From Verrucomicrobia bacterium Tous-C9LFEB (lineage in GTDB: Bacteria; Verrucomicrobiota; Verrucomicrobiia; Methylacidiphilales; UBA1321): a DNA stretch of 64,000 nt. The position numbers and the translations under genes were made by a program. The stretch covers positions 62,001 through 126,000 of the forward strand of contig NEUU01000009.1 in NCBI GenBank assembly GCA_002304345.1. The letters are read 5' to 3'. A model generated the notes under the pieces. It searched no databases. It worked only from the letters and a program-made list of their open reading frames with translations, and was not told the DNA's origin. Below, in pieces: positions 26,991-37,018 of the stretch. Within the stretch, counting starts at the first letter, position 1; every line of letters starts with the position of its first letter.

Positions 26991-27006
26991 GTGCTTGTTC
27001 GAGCAC
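26991..27006. promoter_or_regulatory. operator 2 of the short XRE regulator
   Basis: GTGCTTGTTCGAGCAC shares its first seven bases and the AGCAC end with operator 1 and has the same 16-bp length. It lies between the divergent XRE and membrane-protein genes, about 50 bp from the latter's start, in a promoter-like AT-rich stretch. Confidence 0.7.
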
Positions 27007-27054
27007 AATTGATAAGCCGTCGTCTTACGCGAAAAAGAAAGGAATGGGGCGCTT

Positions 27055-27570
27055 ATGACATTCGATGGGGTAGCCAATAAGCTTCTGAAATTCATTTTTA
27101 GGCTTCTGCTCGTTGTCCCATTAATAATCGTGGCGATGCACTCCTACATTGCCTTGTGTGATCACTTTCTAAAGGGACGAGAAGGGGCTGGACTTATCGG
27201 AATTATAGGGTTGATTCCTTGGATATTTTTGTGCAGATGGGTATTTCTTCCGGTTATAAAATTCTTTCTTTGGAATGGCGGATTTATCGTTTCCATTAAG
27301 CGACTGTTCGTACTCGGGTTGTTCGGTGCGATATTTGAGGTTGGTAGCTTAATATTATCCGATGCGAAGAACGGCTATATCATGCCGGTCATAGCAATAC
27401 TCGTCGTCAGCATCCTCGTTGGTCTATGGTGGTTGGCAGGTTATCTCGGTATTAAAATCGAGAACTCTTTCAAACGAAAATTGCAGCCTCAGAGCTGTGG
27501 GAATAATACTACTAAAGGAAAGGTACGACCCGTAGATTCAAAACAGATGCCCGACGCTTGGAAGAATTAA
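27055..27570 (+). CDS. hypothetical integral membrane protein
   Basis: A 171-residue protein with about four membrane segments (for example FIFRLLLVVPLIIVAMHSYI, GLIGIIGLIPWIFLCRWVFL, LFVLGLFGAIFEVGSLIL and VIAILVVSILVGLWWLAGYL) and a polar C-terminal tail of about 35 residues. I do not recognise a family. It is transcribed divergently from the XRE regulator across the two operators, so the regulator probably controls it. It converges with hsdR, which ends 23 bp away. A membrane effector linked to the defence cluster is possible but not shown. Confidence 0.6.
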   Translation: MTFDGVANKLLKFIFRLLLVVPLIIVAMHSYIALCDHFLKGREGAGLIGIIGLIPWIFLCRWVFLPVIKFFLWNGGFIVSIKRLFVLGLFGAIFEVGSLILSDAKNGYIMPVIAILVVSILVGLWWLAGYLGIKIENSFKRKLQPQSCGNNTTKGKVRPVDSKQMPDAWKN

Positions 27571-27592
27571 ACGAGCGTGGTCTTTTGGGAGC

Positions 27593-30500
27593 CTAAGCCG
27601 CTTCGCCGCCGTAAATGCTCTTTCCATCGCCGGAATACGCTTCGTATACATGCTCAAAGAGCTTGGTGCACTTCTGCTCAAATATGGGCTTGGAGTAGGC
27701 TCTGGGGAGTCCCTCATCAAGGGTGTTCTTGATGGTCATTAACACCTGGGCACGCGTCTGAGACTTCTGCCTCCAATCCAAAGCGAGAACAGTCTTCAGG
27801 CGCTCAAGAAGCTGTCGAGTTACCTTTTTCACCTCTTCGCGCTCTTCAGGAGCCAATTCCGGGTCTGGGCGCGTTAGGAGGTCAAAGACAGTCAGCTCTT
27901 CCTCTGAAAGATTTTCCCGGACGTGGCGTTGTTGCTCCTCATTAAGGGCGCGAGTCAATGCCAGTAGTTGCTGGAACAGATCGTCGATATTACGGCTGCC
28001 CGCATTGTAGGATTCGATGAGTGCCTCAAACTTGGACGAGTAATCAGCTCTGGTTTTATTCAACCGGATGATTTTATCCAGCTGAGCGCGAATCGCCGCC
28101 TTAAGTTGTTCCAGCTCGATATTCTTCCTCTTCGACTTCTCAAATCGCTTGGATAGTGCCTCGAAGTCAATGGCTGAAAGGTCGATTAACCGAGGCTTTA
28201 CGCCCTCCCCATTGGGCGTCTCGCGAATACGAAATCCATCGGCAGCGATCGATTCATCCAACAAGGCATTAATATCAGCCATTACCACTGAGATGTCTGC
28301 TGAGCCTTGCCCCAAGCGTTCACGAATGGCGGCATCTATCCTCTCCAAGCAGCCGACAGCCTCAATGTACTCCAGCACAACCGGATCAGGTTTCACCGCT
28401 TGGAATAGAGTCATGACCCAGCGGACATGGGTTTGAAATTCCTTCCGGCGTGTGTCCGGCGAGATCAGAAGCTCTACGGCGTCGGCGATGCGGTGCAGTT
28501 TCTCCATTCCACCGGCGGGCAGTGTGACAATTCCCTCAATATTGACACCTTGAGCAAGGCAGAACGCCTGCGCTGCAGCCACCGCTTGCTTCAGCGCCTC
28601 TACCAACTCCTTTTTATCACGCACCGGCGTTGCCCCGCCTTTGCCAGCGCCGTAGATCGCCAGCGCCTTCTCCAGCGAGACAAACACATTGGCATAATCG
28701 ACGATCAAGCCGCTTTGCTTGCCGGGATAGACGCGGTTTGCCCGCGCAATGGTCTGCATGAGCGTATGATTCCGCATCGGCTTATCGAGATAGATCGTGG
28801 AGCAACTGGGTGCGTCGAACCCGGTCAACCACATGGCGCAGACGAAAACGAGCGAGAGCGGATCTTCGGTATCCTTGAACTTTTCGTCCAGGTCTTCCTC
28901 GTTCATCCGTTTGCGATGCGGGACAATATCGAGTCTCTGAGCCTGCATCTGGGCAATTTCATTCTGGCCGGGAGAAACAATCACCGCCATGTCGGTAGTC
29001 GTCAGGACATGCAACCGCTGGCGCAATTCCTCCGCCACATCGGGATCAAGCGGCTTGTTCCGGTACGAGGCCGACTTTGCCAATTCCTGCTCAACTCGCT
29101 TTTTCTCCGCGATCCAATGCTTCTGCACCTTATCGTACATACGTATCGCCGTGGCCTTGTCGATGGAGACGACCATGGCTTTCCCTTGGAATCCGCGTCC
29201 GAGGAAATGTTGCACGATATCCTTGGCGACGGTCTCCAAACGATCATCGCGGGTGATGAGGTGATACTGGCGACCCAATTCTTGCTCAAGGCGCTTCTCC
29301 TGATCTTCGTCGAGTTCGGACGCTTCGATCAAAGCGTAAACGTCGTCATTCAGGTCAGGATTTTCGAGATGCAACTCAGGGGTGCGATTCTCATAGTAGA
29401 GCCGTACCGTTGCACCATCCTCGACCGACTGCTGGAAGTCATAGATCGAGACGTAATCTCCGAAAACTTCCCGCGTGCGCTCTTCACCGGCAATGAGCGG
29501 TGTGCCGGTAAAGGCCAAGAACAACGCCTTGGGTAAGGCCGCGCGCATATTGAGGGCGAGCGTATCGTATTGGCTGCGGTGCGCCTCATCAGTGAGGACG
29601 ATGACATCCGAACGATCGCAAAGAACATCGGGCGTCTGGAACTTATGAATGAGCGTAAAGACGTACCGGTGGTTCTGACCGAGTAATTCACGCAAGTGTG
29701 CGCCGCTGGAAGCATGGCACTGATCACCTTCCGCTTCGCTCACAGCATTGCAGGCTTTGAACGTCTTCGCGATCTGATCGTCCAGTTCGGTGCGATCCGT
29801 CACGACAACAAAGGTCCAGTTGCCCGGCAGCTTGCGGAGGATCTTCTGGGCGTAAAACACCATTGAGAAACTCTTACCTGCACCTTGGGTTTGCCAGAAA
29901 ACACCACCGCGCCCGTGACCTTCCTCTCGCGCCTTGAGTGAAGCGGCAATGGCATTGTTCACGCCGAGGTACTGGTGATTCTGTCCAATGATCTTTACCA
30001 GTCCGGCCTTGTGCTCGGAGAAGAGGGTGAAGTTCTCAACAATATCGAGCAATCGGGCCTGATCGCACACGCCACGAATCATCACTTCAAGCGAGACGCG
30101 GCGAGGTTCGTCTTCCCGCTCAATGCGTTTCCATTCAAAGAATCGATCCCAATCTGCTGTAATCGAACCCACTCGGCTTTCGGTGCCATTGGAGGCAATC
30201 AACAGGGCGTTATACCAGAGCAAGGAAGGAATCTGATCTTTGTAATGGGTCAGATTGTCATCAAAGGCGGCGCGAGCGGGAACGCCCGGCTTCTTCAACT
30301 CAATTACGACCAAAGGCAAACCATTCACGTAGCCGATGAGATCGGGACGGCAGGTATAGAGTTCGCCCGTGATGCTGAGCTGACTGACTAAGAGAAATTC
30401 GTTATTCGCAGGTGCATCCCAATCCAAAACCCGTACCTTTTCGGTGCGTTGACCGCCACGTTCATGATCGGGAATCGAAACGCGAATGCCTTCCTTAAGG

Positions 30501-30787
30501 AGGTCGTAGATTTCGCGATTCGCTCCGGCCAACGTCATCGCCGACCGATCCCGCGATAGCTCATCGACGGCGCTCGCAATCGCCTCCGGCGGCAACGACG
30601 GATTCAACTTCACCAACGCCGCCTTGAGATTCCGAACGAGAACAACCTCGCCCTTCGTTTCACGTCCCAACGTGCCATTGGCGCCAAGAACCTCTTCCAT
30701 TGCCGACATCGTCTGCCAGCCAAGCTCCGCAAACAACCCGATGGCGGGTTGCTCGACAAGCTGGTCTTCGTTGTATGCTGGAGTCAT
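27593..30787 (-). CDS. hsdR: type I restriction endonuclease subunit R
   Basis: A 1064-residue HsdR, the motor and nuclease subunit of type I restriction-modification. The N-terminal PD-(D/E)xK nuclease core is seen as CRPDLIGYVNGLPLVVIELK at roughly residues 160-180. It is followed by the SF2 translocase: Walker A QTQGAGKSFSMVFYAQ, DEAH-type LTDEAHRSQYD, motif III LAFTGTPL and motif VI-like QTIARANRVYPGK. The C-terminal helical region should contact HsdM. Length is normal for the family and no frameshift is seen. Its start overlaps the stop of the STAND ATPase gene by 4 bp, and it ends the hsdM-hsdS-STAND-hsdR operon. Confidence 0.95.
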   Translation of the reverse strand: MTPAYNEDQLVEQPAIGLFAELGWQTMSAMEEVLGANGTLGRETKGEVVLVRNLKAALVKLNPSLPPEAIASAVDELSRDRSAMTLAGANREIYDLLKEGIRVSIPDHERGGQRTEKVRVLDWDAPANNEFLLVSQLSITGELYTCRPDLIGYVNGLPLVVIELKKPGVPARAAFDDNLTHYKDQIPSLLWYNALLIASNGTESRVGSITADWDRFFEWKRIEREDEPRRVSLEVMIRGVCDQARLLDIVENFTLFSEHKAGLVKIIGQNHQYLGVNNAIAASLKAREEGHGRGGVFWQTQGAGKSFSMVFYAQKILRKLPGNWTFVVVTDRTELDDQIAKTFKACNAVSEAEGDQCHASSGAHLRELLGQNHRYVFTLIHKFQTPDVLCDRSDVIVLTDEAHRSQYDTLALNMRAALPKALFLAFTGTPLIAGEERTREVFGDYVSIYDFQQSVEDGATVRLYYENRTPELHLENPDLNDDVYALIEASELDEDQEKRLEQELGRQYHLITRDDRLETVAKDIVQHFLGRGFQGKAMVVSIDKATAIRMYDKVQKHWIAEKKRVEQELAKSASYRNKPLDPDVAEELRQRLHVLTTTDMAVIVSPGQNEIAQMQAQRLDIVPHRKRMNEEDLDEKFKDTEDPLSLVFVCAMWLTGFDAPSCSTIYLDKPMRNHTLMQTIARANRVYPGKQSGLIVDYANVFVSLEKALAIYGAGKGGATPVRDKKELVEALKQAVAAAQAFCLAQGVNIEGIVTLPAGGMEKLHRIADAVELLISPDTRRKEFQTHVRWVMTLFQAVKPDPVVLEYIEAVGCLERIDAAIRERLGQGSADISVVMADINALLDESIAADGFRIRETPNGEGVKPRLIDLSAIDFEALSKRFEKSKRKNIELEQLKAAIRAQLDKIIRLNKTRADYSSKFEALIESYNAGSRNIDDLFQQLLALTRALNEEQQRHVRENLSEEELTVFDLLTRPDPELAPEEREEVKKVTRQLLERLKTVLALDWRQKSQTRAQVLMTIKNTLDEGLPRAYSKPIFEQKCTKLFEHVYEAYSGDGKSIYGGEAA

Positions 30788-33051
30788 TCTTGATTTAAAA
30801 TCTTTGCCCTAAGATCAGCCACCGCCATTAGGTCGCCTTGCTGTTGATAACACTTTAATAATAGAGGCCTTACTTTACTGCGAGTATCTTCGTAAGGATG
30901 GTGTACTATTTTCTCCAAAAGCGGAATTGCGCGGGCATACATTCCCTTTCGTTCGAGGCCTTGCGCCAAAGCAAAGATCGTTAAAGTGTCATCGGGTGCG
31001 TGTACGATTGCTTCTTCAAATTTCTCTATAGCCCGGTCAGAAGCATCTATCTGCCCTGAAGAACGCAAAACCATTCCCCATTCTCTATATATCTTAGCTC
31101 GTGTCGAACCTGTGCTTGGCGCACAACTTGCCGCTTGCTCATAGAGGCGCAACGTGTCTGAAATATTTTGGAAGCGATGTCGATGTAGCTCAGCTAGTAA
31201 CTGAGCTGCCTTGAAGTTCTTTGGATTCCGAGATAACGCTTGCTCGTAAAGATCTCGCGCCGTAGTTATGTCTCCTCGACGTTCGGCAGCACGAGCAAGA
31301 TCTACTAGAGCGTTCTCCGATTCGTTCTTGCCCTGCCTCAGCTCTCGAACTACGACTCTTTCAGACGGATCAGTAAAGTCCAAGGCTTCAAAATAATTCT
31401 TTAATCTAGTGCGAATATCTGCCTCTAGATTCCCGCTACTTTTTACCTGACTATAAACAAATGTGCGCGTTAGCGGCATCAGGAGGTAAGTATAATCGTT
31501 TCTTTCCTCATCAAAATAACGTTGGACAAGCGCATCCTTAATTAAAGCACTTAAAGTGTCCTGCATTTTGAGCTGGCTGATACCCGACCCGACGTAAAAC
31601 ACTTCGCTAGGTTGCGGCTGGTGAAACAAAGATAACACCTGAAGCAATGCTTTCTCGTCTCTAGTTAACGAGTCGAAAACGCGTCGAAACGAAAATTCTA
31701 ATAGCTCTTCACCTAGCTTCCCTGAATTTGTAATTGCCTCAGCGATCTTAATCGCCTCTGAAGCACTCTTCGCTCGAGCAACTGCCCATCGAATGGCTAG
31801 AGGTAACCCGTCGCAGGCTTTACGAATTATTTCACATTCAATATCAGGCAGATCTAGTAAAAATCCAAGTCCCGGTAGATGCCCGAGCGATTTTATGAAT
31901 AAAACCCCTTCATCTTCCTTTAACCATTCTAATGGAATCGGAAATACGGCAAATCGAACCGTATCTCTGCGAGAAGTTACTAGCGCGCGGACGCCTATTG
32001 GTAAGTCGTCAAGGAGACGGATAATACGCGGATCATCGACTGTTTCCAGATTATCAACAAAAAGTAGTCCTCCACTATTTTGCAGCAGGTCTCGAACTGC
32101 TTTTTCTTTCTTATCAATTGAGTGTTGCTTGTAGTCTGGGAAACCTAGGACATCCAATACAGAATTTAGCAGACTCTCAAAACTCGTGAGCTTAGGCGAT
32201 AAAGATTGAATGCCATGCGCAGTTAATTCTCTATCTTTCGCTGTGGTAGATACAATGAATTGAAATTGCTTTCTTTCATAGGCTCTTAGTACAGCCCAAG
32301 TTGCTAGCGCAGTTTTTCCCGCTCCACCGACGCCAGTGATTTGGGTAACTGATGTGCGCGGATCTTGAAGTGCTTTTTCTAATAGTTGGCAAGGTCCTGT
32401 GCGCTCGATAAAATCATGGTACTCCGGATTTAAAATTCTATAGAACGGCTCATCGATAGCGTAAACTTGACTATATTCCGGTACGCGGGATCTAGCCTCA
32501 AAGGCTTCGGCTTGAACGTCCTTTAAGAGCTTAGATGAATCTCCCTCTCGAATTGCACTTTCACCTTTCTTGAATAGATATTTACCGTTATTGCATGGGG
32601 AATCTTTTGCAAAACGTAGGATAATTGGTCCTCGTGGAGGAATAAGAATCAAACCGATATGAGATTGATCCTCTTTAATGTTTAGTCGGTGATAATCTAA
32701 CCAAATTTTGTCTCCGACGTATTTTCTCAATCTGTCATTTAGCAATTTACTATCGAGTGGGCTCCGATGCCCAACCACTTCAAACCCATTTGTCACTCCA
32801 AAAACGATCACTCCACCTCGATGGTTGTGAAATGACAATACATCTTTGGCCAAATTGGCCCACTCTTCCGACGATCCTGCTCCAAGTGATGGTGCGGTTA
32901 CTTTGTAGTCCCAATACTCTGTTTCTGTACAATAGCCAGGGCGAAGGCTCCAATCTGATTGATCGAACATCAATGCAGAAATACTCGCCACGTTACTTTG
33001 CCTAATTGCTTTAGCAATGTCTGATAGCGGTTTGTTTGGCATTGGACTCAA
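30784..33051 (-). CDS. AlbA_2/Schlafen-STAND (NB-ARC-like) ATPase with TPR tail
   Basis: A 755-residue protein. Residues 40-175 look like a Schlafen-type AlbA_2 domain (TETEYWDYKV, LSFHNHRGGVIVFGVTNG, YLFKKGESAIREGDSS). Residues 235-420 form a STAND NTPase: Walker A GVGGAGKT (240-247), Walker B GLLFVDN (about 328-334), sensor-like LVTSRRDTV and a GLPLAIRWA motif. The last 190 residues look like TPR repeats (YEQALSRNPKNFKAAQLLAE). STAND proteins of this shape sense phage proteins and trigger abortive infection. The gene sits between hsdS (11 bp upstream) and hsdR (4-bp overlap), so it is part of the restriction operon. Domain calls are solid; a defence role is inferred. Confidence 0.85.
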   Translation of the reverse strand: MSPMPNKPLSDIAKAIRQSNVASISALMFDQSDWSLRPGYCTETEYWDYKVTAPSLGAGSSEEWANLAKDVLSFHNHRGGVIVFGVTNGFEVVGHRSPLDSKLLNDRLRKYVGDKIWLDYHRLNIKEDQSHIGLILIPPRGPIILRFAKDSPCNNGKYLFKKGESAIREGDSSKLLKDVQAEAFEARSRVPEYSQVYAIDEPFYRILNPEYHDFIERTGPCQLLEKALQDPRTSVTQITGVGGAGKTALATWAVLRAYERKQFQFIVSTTAKDRELTAHGIQSLSPKLTSFESLLNSVLDVLGFPDYKQHSIDKKEKAVRDLLQNSGGLLFVDNLETVDDPRIIRLLDDLPIGVRALVTSRRDTVRFAVFPIPLEWLKEDEGVLFIKSLGHLPGLGFLLDLPDIECEIIRKACDGLPLAIRWAVARAKSASEAIKIAEAITNSGKLGEELLEFSFRRVFDSLTRDEKALLQVLSLFHQPQPSEVFYVGSGISQLKMQDTLSALIKDALVQRYFDEERNDYTYLLMPLTRTFVYSQVKSSGNLEADIRTRLKNYFEALDFTDPSERVVVRELRQGKNESENALVDLARAAERRGDITTARDLYEQALSRNPKNFKAAQLLAELHRHRFQNISDTLRLYEQAASCAPSTGSTRAKIYREWGMVLRSSGQIDASDRAIEKFEEAIVHAPDDTLTIFALAQGLERKGMYARAIPLLEKIVHHPYEDTRSKVRPLLLKCYQQQGDLMAVADLRAKILNQE

Positions 33052-33062
33052 TCCCGTATCAA

Positions 33063-34283
33063 CTATTTCTGATTGGTTAGTAGACGTGGTAGCAGTAGAT
33101 TGCGAGTACCACGTAAGTTTTGAATTTGACGTTGCAGCACATGAATTTGCTCGAATATCGGGACCGTGACATCACCGAAGTTTTGCAAAAGTGGGGTTGG
33201 AGGAATTAGCAAGTCTGCTTTCTCGAAAGTTGTGGCGGTGACGGCGGGATAAGCAGAGCCAGTCGCATTGTTAGAAAGATAAGCGACGAAATCGTCCGTC
33301 GTTGTGGCCGCATACAGAAAAGTGAATGGGACTTGAGTTGCGGTAAGTACGGCGAATCCAGTAGATGCGATAGTATTTGGCGCTGGGTCCATCACCAGAG
33401 CATAAGAGCGCCGATTCGGACGCACACAGGACCACAGCACATCGCCATGTCGGACAATACGCCGCGCCCGTCCCGGTGCATCGGCAAATGGATAGGCAGT
33501 AATATTGTCAATCTGCCCCGGACTTACAGAAGAGATATCAATGTAATGAAGCTCATCTGGAGCATTGCGTGCATTAATTTGAAGCCGGTTAACCTCCGCA
33601 ATTTTCGCCAATGTCTTTACTTCCCAGCCTTTGGGAATCATGCCGAGGACGGAGGGGACGAATTTGGCTTTTTCGTGGCCGGGGAAGCGGAAGTTGACGA
33701 ACCATTCGCGGTAGAGGGATCGCGCCATTTCTTCCAATATCTGAATGCGGCGTTGGCTATTTTCAATTAGTTCGTCGTAGGCCGAAAGAATGCCTCCAAT
33801 TCGTCGCTGGAAGGTAATATCCAGGTGATAGCGAATGCGGTAATCACGTAATTGATGTAGAGCAAGAAACGGTTGCGCTGATCCCGTTTTTGTTCCCTTA
33901 GCGAATCCTTGAAATTCAGGTCCGATGATACAGTAGTAAAGATAGCGGGCATCAATAATGGCAGGATTTGGTTTGAAAAGCGCGATATTCTTAATACTGA
34001 ATTCTTGTGTGGTATTAACGAATGCGGCTTCACCGAGAGATGCTCCTATGTGCGCAAACAATGTATCACCAAACTCCGGCTTCGATCGTGCGATGACTTT
34101 ACGATGATCTGACTCCGAAATTTGATCGCTGGATTCAAAGTCTATTTTTCCTCCAACAATTTCCTTTGCCTTAATGAGAGGATAACCTGTAGAGACGCGC
34201 TTTGGAGTATCATGCGTACCGTCAGTAACGAGACTGCAAATTTCACCGAGCGTTGATTCGGTTAGTCCGTTATCCATTATCAT
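33063..34283 (-). CDS. hsdS: type I restriction specificity subunit S
   Basis: A 406-residue HsdS with two target-recognition domains. TRD1 runs from about residue 5 ([20 protein letters not shown]) to 165. It is followed by the conserved helical spacer ([20 protein letters not shown] then [20 protein letters not shown]). TRD2 starts near [18 protein letters not shown] and ends before a second helical region ([20 protein letters not shown]). It sets the bipartite DNA sequence recognised by the complex; the target cannot be predicted here. The ATG overlaps the hsdM stop as ATGA (34283-34280). Confidence 0.92.
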   Translation of the reverse strand: MIMDNGLTESTLGEICSLVTDGTHDTPKRVSTGYPLIKAKEIVGGKIDFESSDQISESDHRKVIARSKPEFGDTLFAHIGASLGEAAFVNTTQEFSIKNIALFKPNPAIIDARYLYYCIIGPEFQGFAKGTKTGSAQPFLALHQLRDYRIRYHLDITFQRRIGGILSAYDELIENSQRRIQILEEMARSLYREWFVNFRFPGHEKAKFVPSVLGMIPKGWEVKTLAKIAEVNRLQINARNAPDELHYIDISSVSPGQIDNITAYPFADAPGRARRIVRHGDVLWSCVRPNRRSYALVMDPAPNTIASTGFAVLTATQVPFTFLYAATTTDDFVAYLSNNATGSAYPAVTATTFEKADLLIPPTPLLQNFGDVTVPIFEQIHVLQRQIQNLRGTRNLLLPRLLTNQK

Positions 34284-35899
34284 GTCCCCAGAATTTCTGC
34301 TGCGTTCTTGGCAATGGTTACTTCCAGTTCCCTGGCTGAAACATTCAGGGTTTCGAGTTCCTCATTTAGCTTCTCGAATTGTTCCTTGAAGTCTTCGTCG
34401 CTGACTAATTCGCCAGCAGCAACACCAACGTAGCGGCCGGGGTTAAGTGACCAGCCTTGCGCTTCAATTTCCTTGAGCGAGGCAACCTTGCATAGGCCCG
34501 GAATGTCGGAGAATTTCAGTTTCTTGCCAAACACTTCCACGAGTTTTTCCCGTACTTCGTCGCCGCCAAAGGTGAAATCGGGTTCTTCCTCACGATAGAG
34601 ACGAGCGATATTGGCGAGGAATGAAATCTGGGCTGGTGTCCATTCGCGATGGGCGCGGTCGATTTGGCGATAAATGTGACGCGCGTCGATGAAGAGTACC
34701 GACTCGGCGCGCCTGGTTTTGGATTTACCGCGATCCAGAAACCACAAGGTGCAGGGAAGCGTGACGGTGTAAAACATGTTTGGCCCCACGGCGACCATGA
34801 CATCGACTGCCTGCGCTTCGATCAATTGACGGCGGATTTCCTGCTCGGAGGAACGCGCATCCGAAGCGGAGTTGGCCATGACGAATCCCGCCCGGCCATT
34901 ATTATTCAGCGAGGAATAGAAGAGTTGAATCCAGAGATAATTACCGTTATCGGTGCGGGGAAGTCCAAATGGGAAGCGGCGCTTGGGGCCGACATCGGAG
35001 GCGATGCGCTCCTTGTCCACGCCGTCCACATTGAAGGGAGGATTAGCGAGAACGTAATCGAATTTGCCCACCGCGTCGTGTGGATTGTCGTAGTAGCTAT
35101 TGATCTGGCCGCCATGCCGGATGTCGCCATCCAATCCGTGAATCGCGAGATTCATGCGGCACAGACGGCCGGTGTCGTCGGTCTTTTCGACGCCATGAAT
35201 GGACAACTCCGTGGAGGGATTCTTGCGGTGTTCGGCAACGAATCGCGCCGATTGCACAAACATACCACCCGAACCGCAGGCGGGGTCTAAGATACGGCCA
35301 TGGAATGGTTCCAGTACTTCCGCGAGAAAGCGAACGATAGGCGCGGGGGTATAAAATTCGCCACCTTTCTGCCCTTCCGTCCGGGCAAATTCGCCGAGGA
35401 AGTACTCGTAAATCCGCCCAAAGGCGTCGTAGTCCAAGCTCACCGGGATTTCCGAAACGCGCTTGAGCAGCTCTTTGAGCAGGTTGTTGGAAAAGAGATT
35501 GAATGTCTTGGGGAGCACGCCAGAAAGCGGAGAGTTGTGCTTCTCGATGTCGCGCATGGCTTCGTTGACTGCCTTACCCACATCGGTTCCTTCCGGGCGG
35601 TTCAGCAGGTGGTCGAAGCGAGCATTGGGAGTCAAATACAGCACCCCTTCCGCTTGATACGCGGCAGGGTCGTCAACACTGGAGGTGCGTCGTGCCGAGG
35701 CTGCTTTCTTTTCGAATTTGGCCCGTTGGGCATTGAATCGAACTTCGGCGAAGCGAAGGAAGATCAGTCCGAGAACGGGCTGAGAATACTGCTGCGCGGT
35801 CAACCCTGAGTTGGCGCGGAGTTGATCCGCAGCATCCCAAAGTTGTTTTTCCAGCGAGCTTGTCGCTACGTCTTTTTCAGCAGGTGCAACCCATTCCAT
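34280..35899 (-). CDS. hsdM: type I DNA methyltransferase subunit M
   Basis: A 539-residue adenine-N6 methyltransferase. An N-terminal helical HsdM domain ([19 protein letters not shown]) precedes the SAM-binding motif [12 protein letters not shown] around residue 205 and the catalytic motif IV NPPF (in [13 protein letters not shown]). It modifies host DNA with HsdS and is also part of the restriction complex with HsdR. First gene of the leftward restriction operon, starting about 100 bp from the divergent double-XRE regulator. Length and motifs are normal. Confidence 0.95.
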   Translation of the reverse strand: MEWVAPAEKDVATSSLEKQLWDAADQLRANSGLTAQQYSQPVLGLIFLRFAEVRFNAQRAKFEKKAASARRTSSVDDPAAYQAEGVLYLTPNARFDHLLNRPEGTDVGKAVNEAMRDIEKHNSPLSGVLPKTFNLFSNNLLKELLKRVSEIPVSLDYDAFGRIYEYFLGEFARTEGQKGGEFYTPAPIVRFLAEVLEPFHGRILDPACGSGGMFVQSARFVAEHRKNPSTELSIHGVEKTDDTGRLCRMNLAIHGLDGDIRHGGQINSYYDNPHDAVGKFDYVLANPPFNVDGVDKERIASDVGPKRRFPFGLPRTDNGNYLWIQLFYSSLNNNGRAGFVMANSASDARSSEQEIRRQLIEAQAVDVMVAVGPNMFYTVTLPCTLWFLDRGKSKTRRAESVLFIDARHIYRQIDRAHREWTPAQISFLANIARLYREEEPDFTFGGDEVREKLVEVFGKKLKFSDIPGLCKVASLKEIEAQGWSLNPGRYVGVAAGELVSDEDFKEQFEKLNEELETLNVSARELEVTIAKNAAEILGT

Positions 35900-36006
35900 A
35901 AAGTTTAGAGAGGTTAGGAATCATTTCGCCGTTTTCCAAGAGCTTTGTTTCACGCTTGGATTCCGTCGAATTGGAGCTAATTAGAGATCGATATCACCAT
36001 TATTAA

Positions 36007-36645
36007 TTGGGTCGTATTACCGTGACCGTTCCTTCCAAAAATATCTGTGGGTCAAACATCCGTGCTCTGAGGATGAAGTATAGCCTTTCCCAAGGAGAAC
36101 TCGCTAGATTTTGTACGAAGTGGGGGTGTCGATTTAAAACTAGGATAATGACAACTAGTAAAATTAGTCAGATTGAGATTGGTGAGAGGAGGTTATTTGA
36201 CATCGAGCTTACGGCAATTACAGCGGCCTTTATGACTCGTAACCCCAAAATAACAATTTACGATGTCACCGGCCACAAAGGCTATTTTGATCCAGCCGAT
36301 TCAAGCGGAATAAAAGTCGAGCCAGATAATTCTCCACGGGGAGGATATAAAGGACGCAATATCTGTGGACTGGTCATTACAGATGCGTTCAACAAGAATG
36401 GTCGGAGAAAAGATTTCGTCCGTCAATGCCGAAGAGCGAACTACCCTATGACGTTGACAAAATTGTCATTGATTGAGCGACGGTTGCGTAGAGTGTCTGA
36501 CATCGAGCTTATCTCTCTATCGCACTTGCTTAAAATGTCGCTGCGCCAGTTAACGTACGACAATGCGGCGAAAAAACGCTGCATGAAGATCTTCAGGGAG
36601 AAGACGCGAAGCGAAAAAGAACGATGGGGTAAAAGTCCAAAGTAA
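36007..36645 (+). CDS. regulator with two tandem XRE-like HTH domains
   Basis: About 212 residues with two related DNA-binding units: KNICGSNIRALRMKYSLSQG then ELARFCTKWGC (residues 11-70), and GRNICGLVITDAFNKNGRRK then DFVRQCRRANYPMTLTKLSL (about 112-170). Both begin with the NICG motif also present in the short XRE protein at 26708-26944. It is divergent from hsdM with about 107 bp between them, the usual position of a controller gene for restriction-modification. The start is uncertain: a TTG at 36007 and a GTG at 36022 are both possible. The second domain has lost the typical spacing, so it may be degenerate. Confidence 0.65.
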   Translation: MGRITVTVPSKNICGSNIRALRMKYSLSQGELARFCTKWGCRFKTRIMTTSKISQIEIGERRLFDIELTAITAAFMTRNPKITIYDVTGHKGYFDPADSSGIKVEPDNSPRGGYKGRNICGLVITDAFNKNGRRKDFVRQCRRANYPMTLTKLSLIERRLRRVSDIELISLSHLLKMSLRQLTYDNAAKKRCMKIFREKTRSEKERWGKSPK

Positions 36646-37018
36646 AATACCTTTTTCGATTTTCGATAATCAATTTTCTCGAACGAGCGTCGGTTTACAA
36701 ACATCTTTTTTTGGTGTAAGTTATTATTGTCCTTAATAATACATCGCTCATTCGGGTTTGCGATGTCAGTTGAAGTTGACTTGTCAACTTCAATGGCAGC
36801 TCGTTTTTTTTAAAAAAAGAGTATTATTCGTTATCCATGCAAGAACGCATGGATGGTCGTCCGAAAGCAGCTCCGAACCAATCTGCTGACGGTTTGCTGA
36901 CAGCAGGGTTCCAAGCTAGCCCTCTAAATAGCAATAGCTTACGTGAAAACGCTGACAATTCTGCTGCTGATCGATGCGCAGTAATCTCGGGCGATGCGGC
37001 GATTGCATTGAAGTTACT
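36646..37018. other. noncoding gap with hairpin and decayed recombinase 3' end
   Basis: No convincing gene is seen. It contains a perfect hairpin (36770-36793), a run of T then A (about 36804-36818), and towards 37018 a minus-strand stretch that probably derives from the lost C-terminal part of the recombinase: in another frame it reads VKVRLHAIWFADEW, resembling the HxxR box of tyrosine recombinases with Arg replaced by Trp. Confidence 0.5.
36770..36793 (+). terminator. hairpin, possible terminator of the double-XRE gene
   Basis: TTGAAGTTGAC (36770-36780) and GTCAACTTCAA (36783-36793) pair perfectly over 11 bp with a 2-base centre, followed 10 bases later by a run of eight T (36804-36811) on the plus strand. 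The very short centre and the distance to the T-run make it an atypical terminator; a protein-binding palindrome is the alternative. Confidence 0.45.
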
